Positions 8,850 through 18,099 of a DNA stretch of 64,000 nucleotides are shown one piece after another. The stretch's first letter is position 1. Each line of letters starts with the position of its first letter. The notes under the pieces were generated by a model. The model was given only the letters and a program-made list of their open reading frames with translations. It was not told the DNA's origin and did not search any database. This DNA comes from CAYNND01 sp964398775. GTDB lineage: Bacteria; Patescibacteriota; Minisyncoccia; Phycocordibacterales; UBA2100. The position numbers were made by a program, and so were the translations under genes. The DNA is taken from contig CAYNND010000004.1 of NCBI GenBank assembly GCA_964398775.1, forward strand, positions 20,159 through 84,158, in the 5' to 3' direction.

Positions 8850-8862
8850 TATACGAACTTTT

Positions 8863-9681
8863 ATGGAATCACCAATCAACTCATCATTCATTCCAACGAA
8901 AATCTCACTCGGTGAGCGTCCTCGTGAAGAGTATGGCTCTGATGCGTTTGATGTGATGGTGCTACTCGGAGTGATAGCACTTGTTGTCGCTGGTACGATG
9001 GCTGCCGGAGTCTTTCTCTACAAACAATTTCTCGCGAACGATTTGGCGGCGAAAAAAGAACAGCTCAATAAAGCAAAAAAAGCATTTCAGCCTGACTTGG
9101 TGCGTGACCTGACTCGACTCGATGAACGCATCTCAATTGCGGAAGGAGTCTTGCAGTCTCATATTGCACCTTCAGCATTTTTTGATGTATTGAGTCAGAT
9201 TACACTCAAAACGATTGAGTATAAGGGGCTCGAATACGAATTCACCGGCACTGACTCACTCCACGTCGTTATGAATGGTCGCGCTGCAAGTGTAAACGGT
9301 ATTGCATATCAGGCGCGTGTCATGAGTACACATCCTGCCATTAAGAATCCAATCTTTTCAATCGGTAACATTACGAAAGATGGTGTTGAGTTTACTGTTG
9401 AGCTCGATATAAATCCTGAAGCGGTCAACTTCGCCTCACTTATTTCAGCCGCAGCAGTAAATAACCAAGATACCGAACAAGGTTTTATTCCGAACGAAGA
9501 AGGAGCTGCGCCAGCAGATGGTGAGGAGGGGGCAATTGAGGAAGAAGCAACAGATGGCCAACCTGCTGCACAACGTGGTGTGCCACGAGGGGGGGCTGAT
9601 GTAGGTACACCGACAAAGCAGCGCCCAGCATCCCAGAACAAGAAGACCGCACCTGATGAGCTATTCGGTAACTTTGAATAA
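8863..9681 (+). CDS. PilN-like type IV pilus assembly protein
   Basis: 272 residues: a cytoplasmic N-terminus, a transmembrane helix (about 30-53), a helical coiled segment (55-100), and a ferredoxin-like periplasmic-type domain. The C-terminal 90 residues are acidic and Pro/Gln-rich and end in DELFGNFE, which is unusual for PilN. Position between pilM and the PilO-like gene and the topology support the call; sequence similarity alone is weak. It begins 13 nt after pilM. Confidence 0.75.
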   Translation: MESPINSSFIPTKISLGERPREEYGSDAFDVMVLLGVIALVVAGTMAAGVFLYKQFLANDLAAKKEQLNKAKKAFQPDLVRDLTRLDERISIAEGVLQSHIAPSAFFDVLSQITLKTIEYKGLEYEFTGTDSLHVVMNGRAASVNGIAYQARVMSTHPAIKNPIFSIGNITKDGVEFTVELDINPEAVNFASLISAAAVNNQDTEQGFIPNEEGAAPADGEEGAIEEEATDGQPAAQRGVPRGGADVGTPTKQRPASQNKKTAPDELFGNFE

Positions 9682-9683
9682 TT

Positions 9684-10367
9684 ATGGCAAAACTTATACT
9701 CGCAATCATAATGTTCATCGGTGCAGGCGCGCTCATCTTTATCTATGTGTCACCGACATATAGTGAGACTGCAAAAGTGAAGGCAGAGATTGCAACCTAC
9801 CAACAAGCGCTCGAGAAGGCGACAGAGGTACAAGAATTGAAGCGCGGCCTCCTCGCTAAACTCAATGATTTCAGTGGTGCAAATGTCGAGCGTCTTGAAA
9901 AGATGCTTCCTGACCATATCGATAACATTCACCTCGTACTTGATTTGGATGGTATGGCAACAGCCCGTGGACTCAGTTTAAGTACAGTTAATGTGCAACG
10001 CGAAGGTGGGGCAACAAAAGAAAAGAAAGACCAAGGCGTAGTGCTTGCAGGTGCCCTGCAAGAGCAAAGAAAGTACCAGTCAGTAGTGCTTGAGTTCGGA
10101 GTCGTTGCAACATATCCAGATATGCTCGCATTCATGAGAGACATTGAGCGCAGTTTGCGATTGGTTGACTTGGTGAAGCTCAAGATTGGAAGTGCACAAA
10201 CACAACAGCAGCAGCTTGAATTTTCTCAGATTCCAGCTGAGCTTTCACGCTTCGGTGCACAGACCCGGGGACAAACAGGTACACAAGCTGGCCTGCTTCA
10301 GACAGGAAGTGGTTTTGAGCCTACATACACATTCAATGTAAATATAAGAACGTACTGGCTCCCTTAA
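9684..10367 (+). CDS. PilO-like type IV pilus assembly protein
   Basis: 227 residues with an N-terminal transmembrane helix (2-22), a coiled-coil (25-60) and a C-terminal domain containing QYSVVLEF-type strands, as in PilO. PilO pairs with PilN to form the inner-membrane alignment complex. It follows the PilN-like gene by 2 nt. No Shine-Dalgarno sequence is visible, so translation is probably coupled. Confidence 0.8.
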   Translation: MAKLILAIIMFIGAGALIFIYVSPTYSETAKVKAEIATYQQALEKATEVQELKRGLLAKLNDFSGANVERLEKMLPDHIDNIHLVLDLDGMATARGLSLSTVNVQREGGATKEKKDQGVVLAGALQEQRKYQSVVLEFGVVATYPDMLAFMRDIERSLRLVDLVKLKIGSAQTQQQQLEFSQIPAELSRFGAQTRGQTGTQAGLLQTGSGFEPTYTFNVNIRTYWLP

Positions 10368-10377
10368 TCTATATTGT

Positions 10378-10785
10378 ATGGAATTACTTAAAAAAAACTT
10401 AACACTCATAGGAATCATATTCATGGTTATCTTGGGTGCAGTATGGTACGCACTCTCAGCTGGGAGCGGCACTTCTGCAGCAGTAGAAGTAACTGAGGGT
10501 GGTGTTCTTGTTGCAACAGCGGGGGATCCAGAAGCAGAGGCAGACCCTGATGTGCTCAAGTTACTCCTCGATATGCGAGCAATTAAACTCGATGGACGTC
10601 TCTTTAAGTCACCAGCATTTCGCGCATTGCAAGACACCGGCAGACAAATCTTGAAAGAGCCACAAGGTCGTGTAAACCCATTTGCACCAGCAGGGTCTGA
10701 CGCAGACGCAAGCTTTGGGGATGGAGCAGAGAATCAACAGGATGAAGCAGGAGCATCTGGTAATATTCCTCAACTCACTGAATAA
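10378..10785 (+). CDS. Small PilP-like pilus protein
   Basis: 135 residues: N-terminal transmembrane helix (8-28), an acidic stretch, then LKLLLDMRAIKLD and PQGRVNPFAP, recalling the GRxDPF motif of PilP, which bridges PilN/O to the outer complex in diderms. A monoderm-like CPR cell has no secretin, so the protein probably only keeps the PilN/O-binding part. Position in the operon supports a pilus role. Confidence 0.6.
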   Translation: MELLKKNLTLIGIIFMVILGAVWYALSAGSGTSAAVEVTEGGVLVATAGDPEAEADPDVLKLLLDMRAIKLDGRLFKSPAFRALQDTGRQILKEPQGRVNPFAPAGSDADASFGDGAENQQDEAGASGNIPQLTE

Positions 10786-10793
10786 TAGTGAAC

Positions 10794-12614
10794 ATGGAGG
10801 ATCCACTCACTATATTGATTGCACAGGGAAGCCTAACCGAAGCGCTTGCGCGGGAAATTCGTAATGAAATAGAGCGAAAAAGCATTACCGTTGAAGAGGC
10901 GCTCAAGCAGCATGGCTTCAGTGATGAGGAGATTCTTGCTGCACAACAGGGCGGAACAATACGTGTGCCAACGAGATCTATTCGACAAGATGAAAAAGTT
11001 CCACTAGAAGTGTTGCAGTACATTCCAGAAGAATCTGCAAAGCACTACAGCGTTATTGCACTCGGACTCGAGGAGGGGATTTTGCAGGTAGGGATGATAA
11101 ACCCAGATGATATTGAGGCGTTGGATGCTCTCAACTTCATTACGCGAAAGATTGGTATTCCATACAAGATTTTCCACATCACAAAGGCTGATTTCGAGCG
11201 AGTGCTTGAAATGTATCGAGGTTTGACGGGAGATGTCGGTACAGCACTTGACGAGCTTGCAACTGAAGTGGGTACTGACCAGGCTGATATGCAAGACGAG
11301 CTGAACAAAGTTCAGACAACTCCGAATAAACCTGATGCGACAATCCAGGAGGATGCACCAATCATCAAGATTGTAGCGACAATACTTCGCTATGCAGTTG
11401 ATGGAGGAGCATCTGATATTCATATTGAGCCTGCTGAGTCAGGGGTACGAGTGCGTTTCCGTCTCGATGGTTCACTCCATACGAGTCTCGTGTTGCCACG
11501 AAATACACATCAAGCGGTGATAGCGCGTATAAAAGTGCTCTCTGCGATGCGACTTGATGAGCGAAGAAAACCGCAAGATGGACGTTTCGGTGCTTCAATA
11601 AACAATCGCAAAATCGACTTTCGTGTTTCAACATTTCCAACACCTGACGGAGAAAAGGTGGTGATGCGTATTCTCGATAGAAGTAAAGGGTTTGTGCCGC
11701 TCGGCGACCTCGGTCTTTCTGAAAAGAGTAAGACACTCATAAAAGCTGCGCTTGATAGGCCATATGGGCTCATACTTGTTTCTGGTCCAACTGGTTCCGG
11801 TAAATCCACAACACTCTACTCGATGCTCAATGAGCTCGATCGAGATACAGAAAACGTGATGTCACTTGAAGACCCGGTGGAATATCGTATGGAAGGAGTT
11901 AACCAGTCACAAGTACGAGCTGAGATTGGGTATAGTTTTGCAAGTGGTCTTCGCACTGCTTTGCGCCAAGACCCAGACGTGATAATGGTGGGAGAAATCC
12001 GAGATGGCGAAACTGCAAAGCTTGCGGTGCAGGCCGCACTTACTGGTCACTTGGTGCTCTCGACAATTCACACCAACGATTCTACTGGTGTTATCCCACG
12101 TCTTATTGATATGGGTGTAGACCCATATTTGATTGCACCGACACTTACACTAGTTGTTGCGCAACGTCTTGTACGTAAGCTCAACCCAGGCACTGGAAAA
12201 CCAATCGATGTTACCCCGAGTATGCGCGCAATGATGGAAGAGACTATCAAGGATTTACCACCACAGTTTAGACCAACGTTTGGCAATATTGTGTACGAGC
12301 CTGAGCCAACACAAGGGTGTGCGACTGGTATGCGAGGTCGTGTTGCTGTGACAGAGATGTTTGGTATGAGTTCTGAGATTGAAAAAGCAATTCTTGCGCG
12401 AAAGGGTGATAATGAAATCTACGCACTCGCTCGCAAGCAGGGAATGCTCACCTTGCGAGAGGATGCTATACTGAAGGCGACGAGCAAGGTTATTCCATTC
12501 TCAGAAGTGGGCACGCTCGGTGGCGTACTTCTTGCCGAAGAAGTACAGCTTATACAGGATAGTGCTGATGAAGCAGAAAAGGTAGCGGCAGAACTAGCAA
12601 CACACGTATCATGA
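10794..12614 (+). CDS. pilB: Type IV pilus extension ATPase PilB
   Basis: 606 residues from ATG 10794 (a GTG two codons upstream is possible). It has an N-terminal MshEN/GspE-N-type region and a secretion-ATPase core with Walker A GPTGSGKST, an Asp-box region (LEDPVEYRMEG), Walker B DPDVIMVGEIRD and His-box HLVLSTIHTNDS. It drives pilin polymerisation. The four-Cys zinc site normally found in PilB/GspE is absent: only a single Cys remains in QGCATGMRGR. It overlaps the following response regulator by 4 nt (ATGA). Confidence 0.95.
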   Translation: MEDPLTILIAQGSLTEALAREIRNEIERKSITVEEALKQHGFSDEEILAAQQGGTIRVPTRSIRQDEKVPLEVLQYIPEESAKHYSVIALGLEEGILQVGMINPDDIEALDALNFITRKIGIPYKIFHITKADFERVLEMYRGLTGDVGTALDELATEVGTDQADMQDELNKVQTTPNKPDATIQEDAPIIKIVATILRYAVDGGASDIHIEPAESGVRVRFRLDGSLHTSLVLPRNTHQAVIARIKVLSAMRLDERRKPQDGRFGASINNRKIDFRVSTFPTPDGEKVVMRILDRSKGFVPLGDLGLSEKSKTLIKAALDRPYGLILVSGPTGSGKSTTLYSMLNELDRDTENVMSLEDPVEYRMEGVNQSQVRAEIGYSFASGLRTALRQDPDVIMVGEIRDGETAKLAVQAALTGHLVLSTIHTNDSTGVIPRLIDMGVDPYLIAPTLTLVVAQRLVRKLNPGTGKPIDVTPSMRAMMEETIKDLPPQFRPTFGNIVYEPEPTQGCATGMRGRVAVTEMFGMSSEIEKAILARKGDNEIYALARKQGMLTLREDAILKATSKVIPFSEVGTLGGVLLAEEVQLIQDSADEAEKVAAELATHVS

Positions 12615-13042
12615 CAACACCTGCACAACGAACAATCCTATTTCTCGACGATGACCCGTTCATGATTGACGTGTATTCAATTAAAATACACGAACGTGGA
12701 CATACTGTAATTCCTATGACAAGTGCACAAGATGCGCTCAAGAAATTACGTGAAGGCCTCAAGCCAGATGTTATAGCGTTTGATATACGCATGCCAGGGA
12801 TGGACGGATTTCAATTTGTAGAAGCACTTCGAAAAGAGCACCTCGCAGATACTATCCCGCTCATCGTGCTCTCAAACCAGTCAGAACCAGAAGATTTTAA
12901 ACGAATGAAAGAGTTTGGCGTCGCAGCACAATTTATAAAAGCACATATGCTTCCTGATGAAATGGTCACTAAGTTTGAACAAGTGATTGGTACATGGATT
13001 CCTCCACAGGGCGGCGTGCAGTTTGCTCAGCCTAAGCTATAG
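12611..13042 (+). CDS. Single-domain response regulator (REC)
   Basis: 143 residues with a complete receiver domain: ILFLDDDP acidic pocket, phosphoacceptor Asp in VIAFDIRMPGMDGFQF, Ser in IVLSNQ and Lys in FIKAHM. There is no output domain, so it probably acts by protein contact like PilG/PilH or CheY. It sits between pilB and pilT and overlaps pilB by 4 nt, which suggests it tunes extension versus retraction. No histidine kinase gene is in the window. Confidence 0.9.
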   Translation: MTTPAQRTILFLDDDPFMIDVYSIKIHERGHTVIPMTSAQDALKKLREGLKPDVIAFDIRMPGMDGFQFVEALRKEHLADTIPLIVLSNQSEPEDFKRMKEFGVAAQFIKAHMLPDEMVTKFEQVIGTWIPPQGGVQFAQPKL

Positions 13043-13049
13043 TGGTGGT

Positions 13050-14117
13050 ATGGCGATGCAATACGATAAAGAGCTACAAAAATATCTTACGATAGTAACG
13101 CATGAAGGTGCATCCGACTTGCATCTTTCTGCTGATTCGCGCCCGACACTTCGTGTCGACGGTTCTTTGGTGCCCATGATGAACGAGCCGGTACTAAACG
13201 GTGAGGACATTATGGGTTTTGTTACCGCGCTGACCAACCCAGAACAAAAGCAGCGCTTCCTCGCGCAGCAAGAACTGGATTTCTCTTTCCAGCTTCCAGG
13301 CAGTGAGCGTTTCCGTGGTAATGCATTTTTCCAACGCAATAATGCAGCGGTGGTGTTGCGACGTATTCCAAAAGTTATCCGTACGCTCGACGAGCTGACA
13401 CTACCACCGACACTTGCAAACTTTGCTCGTAAGCGACAGGGATTTTTCCTCGTTGTGGGGCCGGTAGGTCAGGGAAAGACTACGACGCTTGCGGCACTCA
13501 TCGATCTCATCAACACAGAGCGAGCTGCGCATATTGTGACAATCGAAGACCCAATTGAATACGTACATGACCCGAAGCAATCACTTGTTGACCAGCGTGA
13601 AGTTGGTATCGATACTCACGATTTTCCTTCCGCACTTCGTAGTGCATTCCGACAAGACATCGATGTGATGCTTGTTGGTGAAATGCGCGGTTCTGAAACG
13701 ATGGGAGCAGCAGTGACTGCCGCTGAAACTGGACACTTGGTATTTTCAACATTGCACACAAACAACGCTGCACAGACGATTGACCGTATCATCGATACGT
13801 TTCCAGCTGAACAGCAAGACCAGATTCGCTTGCAGCTTTCAGCATCGCTTGCAGGTATATTCTCGCAACGTCTCATCCCACGTGTATCAGGTGGTATGGT
13901 GCCTGCATATGAATTGCTCATCAACAACAAAGCAGTTGCAAACCTGATTCGAGAGCGAAGAACGCATGAAATCAACACAATCATCGAAACAGGCTCAGAG
14001 GATGGAATGATTGATATGAACCGCACACTTGCTGACCTCGTCTCCCGAGGTGAAATCACTATTGAAAGTGCGTATGAGCATTCACTCAACCCGCAAATGC
14101 TTGAACGACTTCTGTAA
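13050..14117 (+). CDS. pilT: Type IV pilus retraction ATPase PilT
   Basis: 355 residues from ATG 13050, which follows the regulator stop by 7 nt. Walker A GPVGQGKTT, Asp-box TIEDPIEYVHD, Walker B DVMLVGEMRG and His-box HLVFSTLHTNNA are all present, followed by a C-terminal helical domain with the usual PilT layout. It depolymerises the pilus, giving twitching, DNA uptake or pulling on a host cell. Confidence 0.95.
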   Translation: MAMQYDKELQKYLTIVTHEGASDLHLSADSRPTLRVDGSLVPMMNEPVLNGEDIMGFVTALTNPEQKQRFLAQQELDFSFQLPGSERFRGNAFFQRNNAAVVLRRIPKVIRTLDELTLPPTLANFARKRQGFFLVVGPVGQGKTTTLAALIDLINTERAAHIVTIEDPIEYVHDPKQSLVDQREVGIDTHDFPSALRSAFRQDIDVMLVGEMRGSETMGAAVTAAETGHLVFSTLHTNNAAQTIDRIIDTFPAEQQDQIRLQLSASLAGIFSQRLIPRVSGGMVPAYELLINNKAVANLIRERRTHEINTIIETGSEDGMIDMNRTLADLVSRGEITIESAYEHSLNPQMLERLL

Positions 14118-14126
14118 TCGAATACT

Positions 14127-15335
14127 ATGGCACTTTTTGGATATAAAGCAGTAGATAAAGAAGGACGAGCAGCCGACGGTACAATCGACGCTGTTTCAGT
14201 AGATGTCGCGGTCGCGAGCTTGCAGCGACGAGGCTTGATTGTGCAGTCAATCGACCCCGTAAAATCAGGAGGGAAACTCTCGATGAACCTCAGCTTCTTT
14301 GAACGCATCAAGACCAAGGATGTTGTGATGCTCTCCCGACAAATCGCAACTCTGTTTGAAGCGCAAGTCTCCGCTCTGCGTGCGTTTCGTTTGCTTGCAA
14401 CTGAGACCACAAACCCTGCACTTCAAGATCGACTAACACAAATCGCAAACGATATCCAAGCAGGTGCACCGATGTCACGCGCACTCGCAAAGCACCCAAC
14501 CGTTTTCGATAACTTCTATGTTCAGATGGTGCGCACAGGTGAGGAAACAGGAAAGCTTGATGACGTGTTCAACTTCCTTGCTGACTATCTTGATCGAAAC
14601 TATGAAATAAGTTCAAAAGCAAAAAACGCACTCATCTATCCTGCGTTCGTGATTGTTGTCTTCTTCACTGTGATGATTTTGATGATGACAATGGTCATTC
14701 CAAAGATGACTGGTATCCTCGTGGAGACTGGGCAGACGCTCCCGATCTACACACGCATCATCATGGCGATGAGTAATTTCTTGGTGCACTACTTCTATCT
14801 GTTTATCGCTGGAATTGTACTCACCGTTGTCATGGTAAGTCGTGTGCTCAGTAGTGAGTCAGGTAAAGAGGCATTCTCAAAACTAAAACTGACCGTTCCG
14901 TATGTTGGTTCACTCTACCAAAAACTATTCCTCTCACGAATCTCAGACAACTTAAGTACAATGCTTACTTCAGGAATCCAGATGGTTCGAGCACTTGAAA
15001 TGTCAGGGCAGGTAGTAGGAGACCCCTCATATGAGCGTGCGCTTATGACTATAACAAAAGATGTGCAGACAGGTATACATACGTCAGATGCGATGGCGAA
15101 ACACAAAGAGTTCCCGAGCATCATGGTTGCGATGGTTCGTGTCGGAGAAGAGACTGGTGATATGGGTAAGATACTTGCTACGATGGCAAAGTTTTATCGA
15201 CGAGAAGTGGGCACTGCGGTGGATACTCTGGTCTCGATGATTGAGCCGCTCATGATTGTGATGCTCGCACTTGGTGTCGGTATTTTGTTGACGTCAGTGT
15301 TGGTCCCTATCTACAACATCTCTTCTGGAATCTAA
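14127..15335 (+). CDS. pilC: Type IV pilus platform protein PilC
   Basis: 402 residues with two GspF domains (about 70-190 and 270-395) and three long hydrophobic helices (about 170-195, 220-240, 375-398). Conserved EETGKLDDVFN and GEETGDMGKIL repeats mark the two domains. It is the inner-membrane platform turned by PilB and PilT. It begins 9 nt after pilT. Confidence 0.95.
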   Translation: MALFGYKAVDKEGRAADGTIDAVSVDVAVASLQRRGLIVQSIDPVKSGGKLSMNLSFFERIKTKDVVMLSRQIATLFEAQVSALRAFRLLATETTNPALQDRLTQIANDIQAGAPMSRALAKHPTVFDNFYVQMVRTGEETGKLDDVFNFLADYLDRNYEISSKAKNALIYPAFVIVVFFTVMILMMTMVIPKMTGILVETGQTLPIYTRIIMAMSNFLVHYFYLFIAGIVLTVVMVSRVLSSESGKEAFSKLKLTVPYVGSLYQKLFLSRISDNLSTMLTSGIQMVRALEMSGQVVGDPSYERALMTITKDVQTGIHTSDAMAKHKEFPSIMVAMVRVGEETGDMGKILATMAKFYRREVGTAVDTLVSMIEPLMIVMLALGVGILLTSVLVPIYNISSGI

Positions 15336-15389
15336 GCCTACCTTCGTTCTGTCCACACGCTCAAAGTAGGGTATTTGTTTGAAACGGGC

Positions 15390-15395
15390 TATCAT
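15390..15395 (+). promoter_or_regulatory. -10 box (TATCAT), 6 nt before pilin ATG 15402
   Basis: TATCAT then AGGTAC then ATG. This favours the start at 15402 over the upstream ATG of the longer open frame. Confidence 0.55.
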
Positions 15396-15401
15396 AGGTA
15401 C

Positions 15402-15884
15402 ATGCGTCGCACTACACACAATTCACAGCAAGCATTTACTCTTATTGAACTCCTTGTCGTAATTGCAATTATCGGCATCCTTTCTTCTGTCGTGCTTGCC
15501 TCAGTGAATACTGCCCGTAAGCGCGCACGAGACACGCGTCGACAGGAAGATATGAAATCAATCCAGTCTGCGCTTGAGTTGTACTATAGCGGAGCAGGGA
15601 GCGAGAAGTACATTATCCAGACAACAACGACCACTGTAGCCGCGAATGCAACATCGGCGCTCGCTTCTTTGGTGAGTAATGGCCTGATTGCGAGTGTCCC
15701 GGTTGATCCAAGGGGTTCTGCGACACCGTACTACTATGTCACAAACTCTACTGGTAGTTCGTATTGTATCGCAGCTGAAATGGAAGGTTCTGGAACAAAT
15801 GACGGATGCATCAGTTCGCTCAACACCGCGATGGATACTATTACTGGTGCCTCCACCACGAACGACTATCGGGTCGGGCCATAA
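15402..15884 (+). CDS. Type IV pilin (prepilin)
   Basis: 160 residues with a class III signal QQA/FTLIELLVVIAIIGILS. The usual Gly before the cleavage site is Ala here. The Glu at position +5 is kept. The globular part is Thr/Ser-rich with two cysteines late in the chain. Its first 45 mature residues nearly duplicate the next pilin. It is followed by a strong terminator, so it is a single-gene or operon-end unit. Confidence 0.9.
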   Translation: MRRTTHNSQQAFTLIELLVVIAIIGILSSVVLASVNTARKRARDTRRQEDMKSIQSALELYYSGAGSEKYIIQTTTTTVAANATSALASLVSNGLIASVPVDPRGSATPYYYVTNSTGSSYCIAAEMEGSGTNDGCISSLNTAMDTITGASTTNDYRVGP

Positions 15885-15898
15885 AACGCCTTCAGAAG

Positions 15899-15925
15899 AT
15901 TGCACCACAGCGGTGCAATTTTTTT
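15899..15925 (+). terminator. Rho-independent terminator
   Basis: ATTGCACC-ACAGC-GGTGCAAT hairpin followed by a T-run, just after the first pilin gene. Confidence 0.85.
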
Positions 15926-15995
15926 AATTCAACTGCTATCGGTAGAAAGTCATATCTTGTCCACAGGGAGATATAACAGAAAGCACTATCTGCGT

Positions 15996-16001
15996 TACAA
16001 T
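15996..16001 (+). promoter_or_regulatory. Probable -10 box (TACAAT) of the second pilin
   Basis: TACAAT lies about 60 nt upstream of pilin ATG 16065. A start near 16008 would give a leader with a small AGGAC/GTCCT hairpin, unlike most genes here. A TATCAT at 16055-16060, only 4 nt before the ATG, is the alternative. Confidence 0.4.
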
Positions 16002-16064
16002 CTATGCACAGGACTCCGGAGATGGTCCTATTAATAATTATCATTTTAATTGTCTATCATACGT

Positions 16065-16556
16065 ATGACAAAGCAAAAAGGTTTTACACTGATTGAGCTT
16101 CTCGTGGTCATTGCGATCATCGGAATCCTCTCATCAGTTGTACTTGCATCAATGAACACTGCTCGTAAGAAGAGTCGTGACGCGCGCCGCCAGCAGGATC
16201 TTAAGTCTATGCAGGTTGCTCTTGAGCTCATGTTCGATGCAAACAACACATACCCAGTTACTGTATCAGGAACTGAAGTTGTTGTTTCATCAACTCAGAT
16301 TACAGCAGCGTACATGACAACGATTCCAAAGGATCCGTCATCACCAGCTTCACCAGCAGCTACTGACAGACAGTACTGGTACGCAGGTACAGCAACTACA
16401 TATTGTCTTGGTACAGTACTCGAGGGTACACCAGGTGCAATTGACGGTTGTTCAGGTACTCCATCAACAGACGTCACAGACGGTCTTGATGGAATCACTG
16501 GCTACAGTGCGTCAACAACTGTTGGTACAGGAAACGTCTTGAAGGTTGCTCCGTAA
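16065..16556 (+). CDS. Type IV pilin, probable major subunit
   Basis: 163 residues. Prepilin signal MTKQKG/FTLIELLVVIAIIGILS with canonical Gly and Glu+5, followed by a helix with ARKKSRDARRQQDLKSMQ as in CPR and Gram-positive pilins. The C-terminal part carries two cysteines. The sequence is regular in codon use, and the gene has its own promoter region and a strong terminator, as expected for an abundant subunit. Which of the two pilins is the major one cannot be decided from sequence alone. Confidence 0.9.
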   Translation: MTKQKGFTLIELLVVIAIIGILSSVVLASMNTARKKSRDARRQQDLKSMQVALELMFDANNTYPVTVSGTEVVVSSTQITAAYMTTIPKDPSSPASPAATDRQYWYAGTATTYCLGTVLEGTPGAIDGCSGTPSTDVTDGLDGITGYSASTTVGTGNVLKVAP

Positions 16557-16581
16557 TCTTCTGTCCTACACATATGTGTTA

Positions 16582-16612
16582 CAAAACCCCGCACAGCGGG
16601 GTTTTGTTTTGC
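16582..16612 (+). terminator. Rho-independent terminator
   Basis: CAAAACCCCG-CACAG-CGGGGTTTTG hairpin with T-rich tail, ending the second pilin transcript. Confidence 0.9.
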
Positions 16613-16689
16613 ATTGAAAATGCATAAATGACAGAGTATGTTTTATTCAAGAAAAGTACATGCACAGTATGCAGAAATATTGCAGATGA

Positions 16690-16695
16690 TATACT
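16690..16695 (+). promoter_or_regulatory. -10 box (TATACT), 6 nt before pilD ATG 16702
   Basis: TATACT then TTGCGC-C then ATG; the leaderless layout. Confidence 0.65.
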
Positions 16696-16701
16696 TGCGC
16701 C

Positions 16702-17490
16702 ATGGATTTCATCATGCCTGTGTATGTATTTTTCTTAGGAACGATCATTGGAAGTTTTTTAAATGTTGTTATTTTCCGTGCGTATACGGGCAGAGGCTTG
16801 CACGGAAGAAGTAGCTGCGGGTCATGTGCGCGTGTCTTAGGTGCGATTGACCTCGTTCCACTGTTCTCATACTTTTTCCTACGAGGGCGTTGCAGAACAT
16901 GTGGTTCAAAGATTTCATTGCAATATCCACTTGTAGAATTGGCAACAGGTGTTCTGTTTTATCTGTCATATGCGCATGCTCATACATCGTATGAACTTGT
17001 GACATTGCTCACGCTCTCAGTCCTCGGTGTGCTGATTTCTACATATGATATTCGACATACGGTTATCCCTGATGCGTGGAGTATCTTGTTCTCAATTACT
17101 GCGGTCGGCTGGCGTATCCCTGAGATTTTGAGTGGCGCGCTCTCCCTAGGGGATGTACTCCTTGCTGGTGCTGTCATGAGCGGTACTCTGTGGGCGGTCT
17201 GGTTTCTCAGTGACGGTAGATGGATTGGGTTTGGGGATGTAAAACTTATTTTTGGTGTCGGAGCACTCCTTGGAGTATTTGGTGGCTTCATGACGTTGTG
17301 GCTTTCGTGCATCATCGGCTCGCTTGTTGGTATGGCGATACTTGCTCGGCAGTATCTCACTGGGCGCTCAAAATATATAACCATGCAGACACAGCTCGCA
17401 TTCGGCCCATTCATCCTTGCCTCAGTTGGGCTTATCCTCTTTGAGTATATCTCGCTCACACAACTGTGGAATCTCCTGTATATTGTGTAG
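16702..17490 (+). CDS. pilD: Prepilin peptidase / N-methyltransferase PilD
   Basis: 262 residues. N-terminal GSFLNVVIFR and two CxxC pairs (SCGSC, CRTC) form the methyltransferase-type zinc region. The two catalytic aspartates lie in TYDIRHTVIPD and GFGDVKL. About eight transmembrane helices. It cleaves and N-methylates the prepilins encoded on both sides. First gene of a unit that continues into the minor pilins. Confidence 0.95.
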   Translation: MDFIMPVYVFFLGTIIGSFLNVVIFRAYTGRGLHGRSSCGSCARVLGAIDLVPLFSYFFLRGRCRTCGSKISLQYPLVELATGVLFYLSYAHAHTSYELVTLLTLSVLGVLISTYDIRHTVIPDAWSILFSITAVGWRIPEILSGALSLGDVLLAGAVMSGTLWAVWFLSDGRWIGFGDVKLIFGVGALLGVFGGFMTLWLSCIIGSLVGMAILARQYLTGRSKYITMQTQLAFGPFILASVGLILFEYISLTQLWNLLYIV

Positions 17491-17491
17491 T

Positions 17492-18091
17492 ATGAAGCGG
17501 CGTATACAGCAACGAGGATTTACTTTGATTGAGTTGCTTCTTGTGATGGGTATTCTTTCTATGGTCATGGCGACAGTCGTAAGCAATCACTCTCGCTTCG
17601 GTGGTAAAGTGTTGCTTCGTACATTAACCTACGACACAGCACTCACCATACGCCAAGCACAGACATACGGTATTTCGGTGCGACAATCGACTACAACGTC
17701 AAGTCAAGAGTTCTTGGCAGGATACGGTATCAATTTTGAAACAACAACACCGACATCATTTCGAATGTTTGCTGACACGTATTCAGATGGCGGTGTCTAT
17801 ACTGCGGGGAGTGACACAGTAATACAGACATACAATATCGGAAGAGGATATATCATCAGTGATTTGTGTGTCACAAATGGTCCGCTCTCAAGCCCGACTG
17901 CAAATGACTACGATTGTACAACTCCGAACCGCATCGACCTGTTGTTCAAGCGTCCGGAGCCGGATGCTGAAATACGTGTAAACCAAGTCAGTGGTACGCT
18001 GTATCCGAAAGCAAAGATTGAGCTGCGTTCTCCACGAGGAGATATTCAAAGTATAATCGTCGAGGTGTCGGGTCAAATGTCAGTACAATAA
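17492..18091 (+). CDS. Minor pilin-like protein, GspH type
   Basis: 199 residues. Prepilin signal RRIQQRG/FTLIELLLVMGILS and a GspH/FimT-like beta-rich body. The start codon is 1 nt after the pilD stop, so it is translationally coupled. Probably part of the priming complex at the pilus tip. Confidence 0.85.
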   Translation: MKRRIQQRGFTLIELLLVMGILSMVMATVVSNHSRFGGKVLLRTLTYDTALTIRQAQTYGISVRQSTTTSSQEFLAGYGINFETTTPTSFRMFADTYSDGGVYTAGSDTVIQTYNIGRGYIISDLCVTNGPLSSPTANDYDCTTPNRIDLLFKRPEPDAEIRVNQVSGTLYPKAKIELRSPRGDIQSIIVEVSGQMSVQ

Positions 18092-18099
18092 TAATCATC

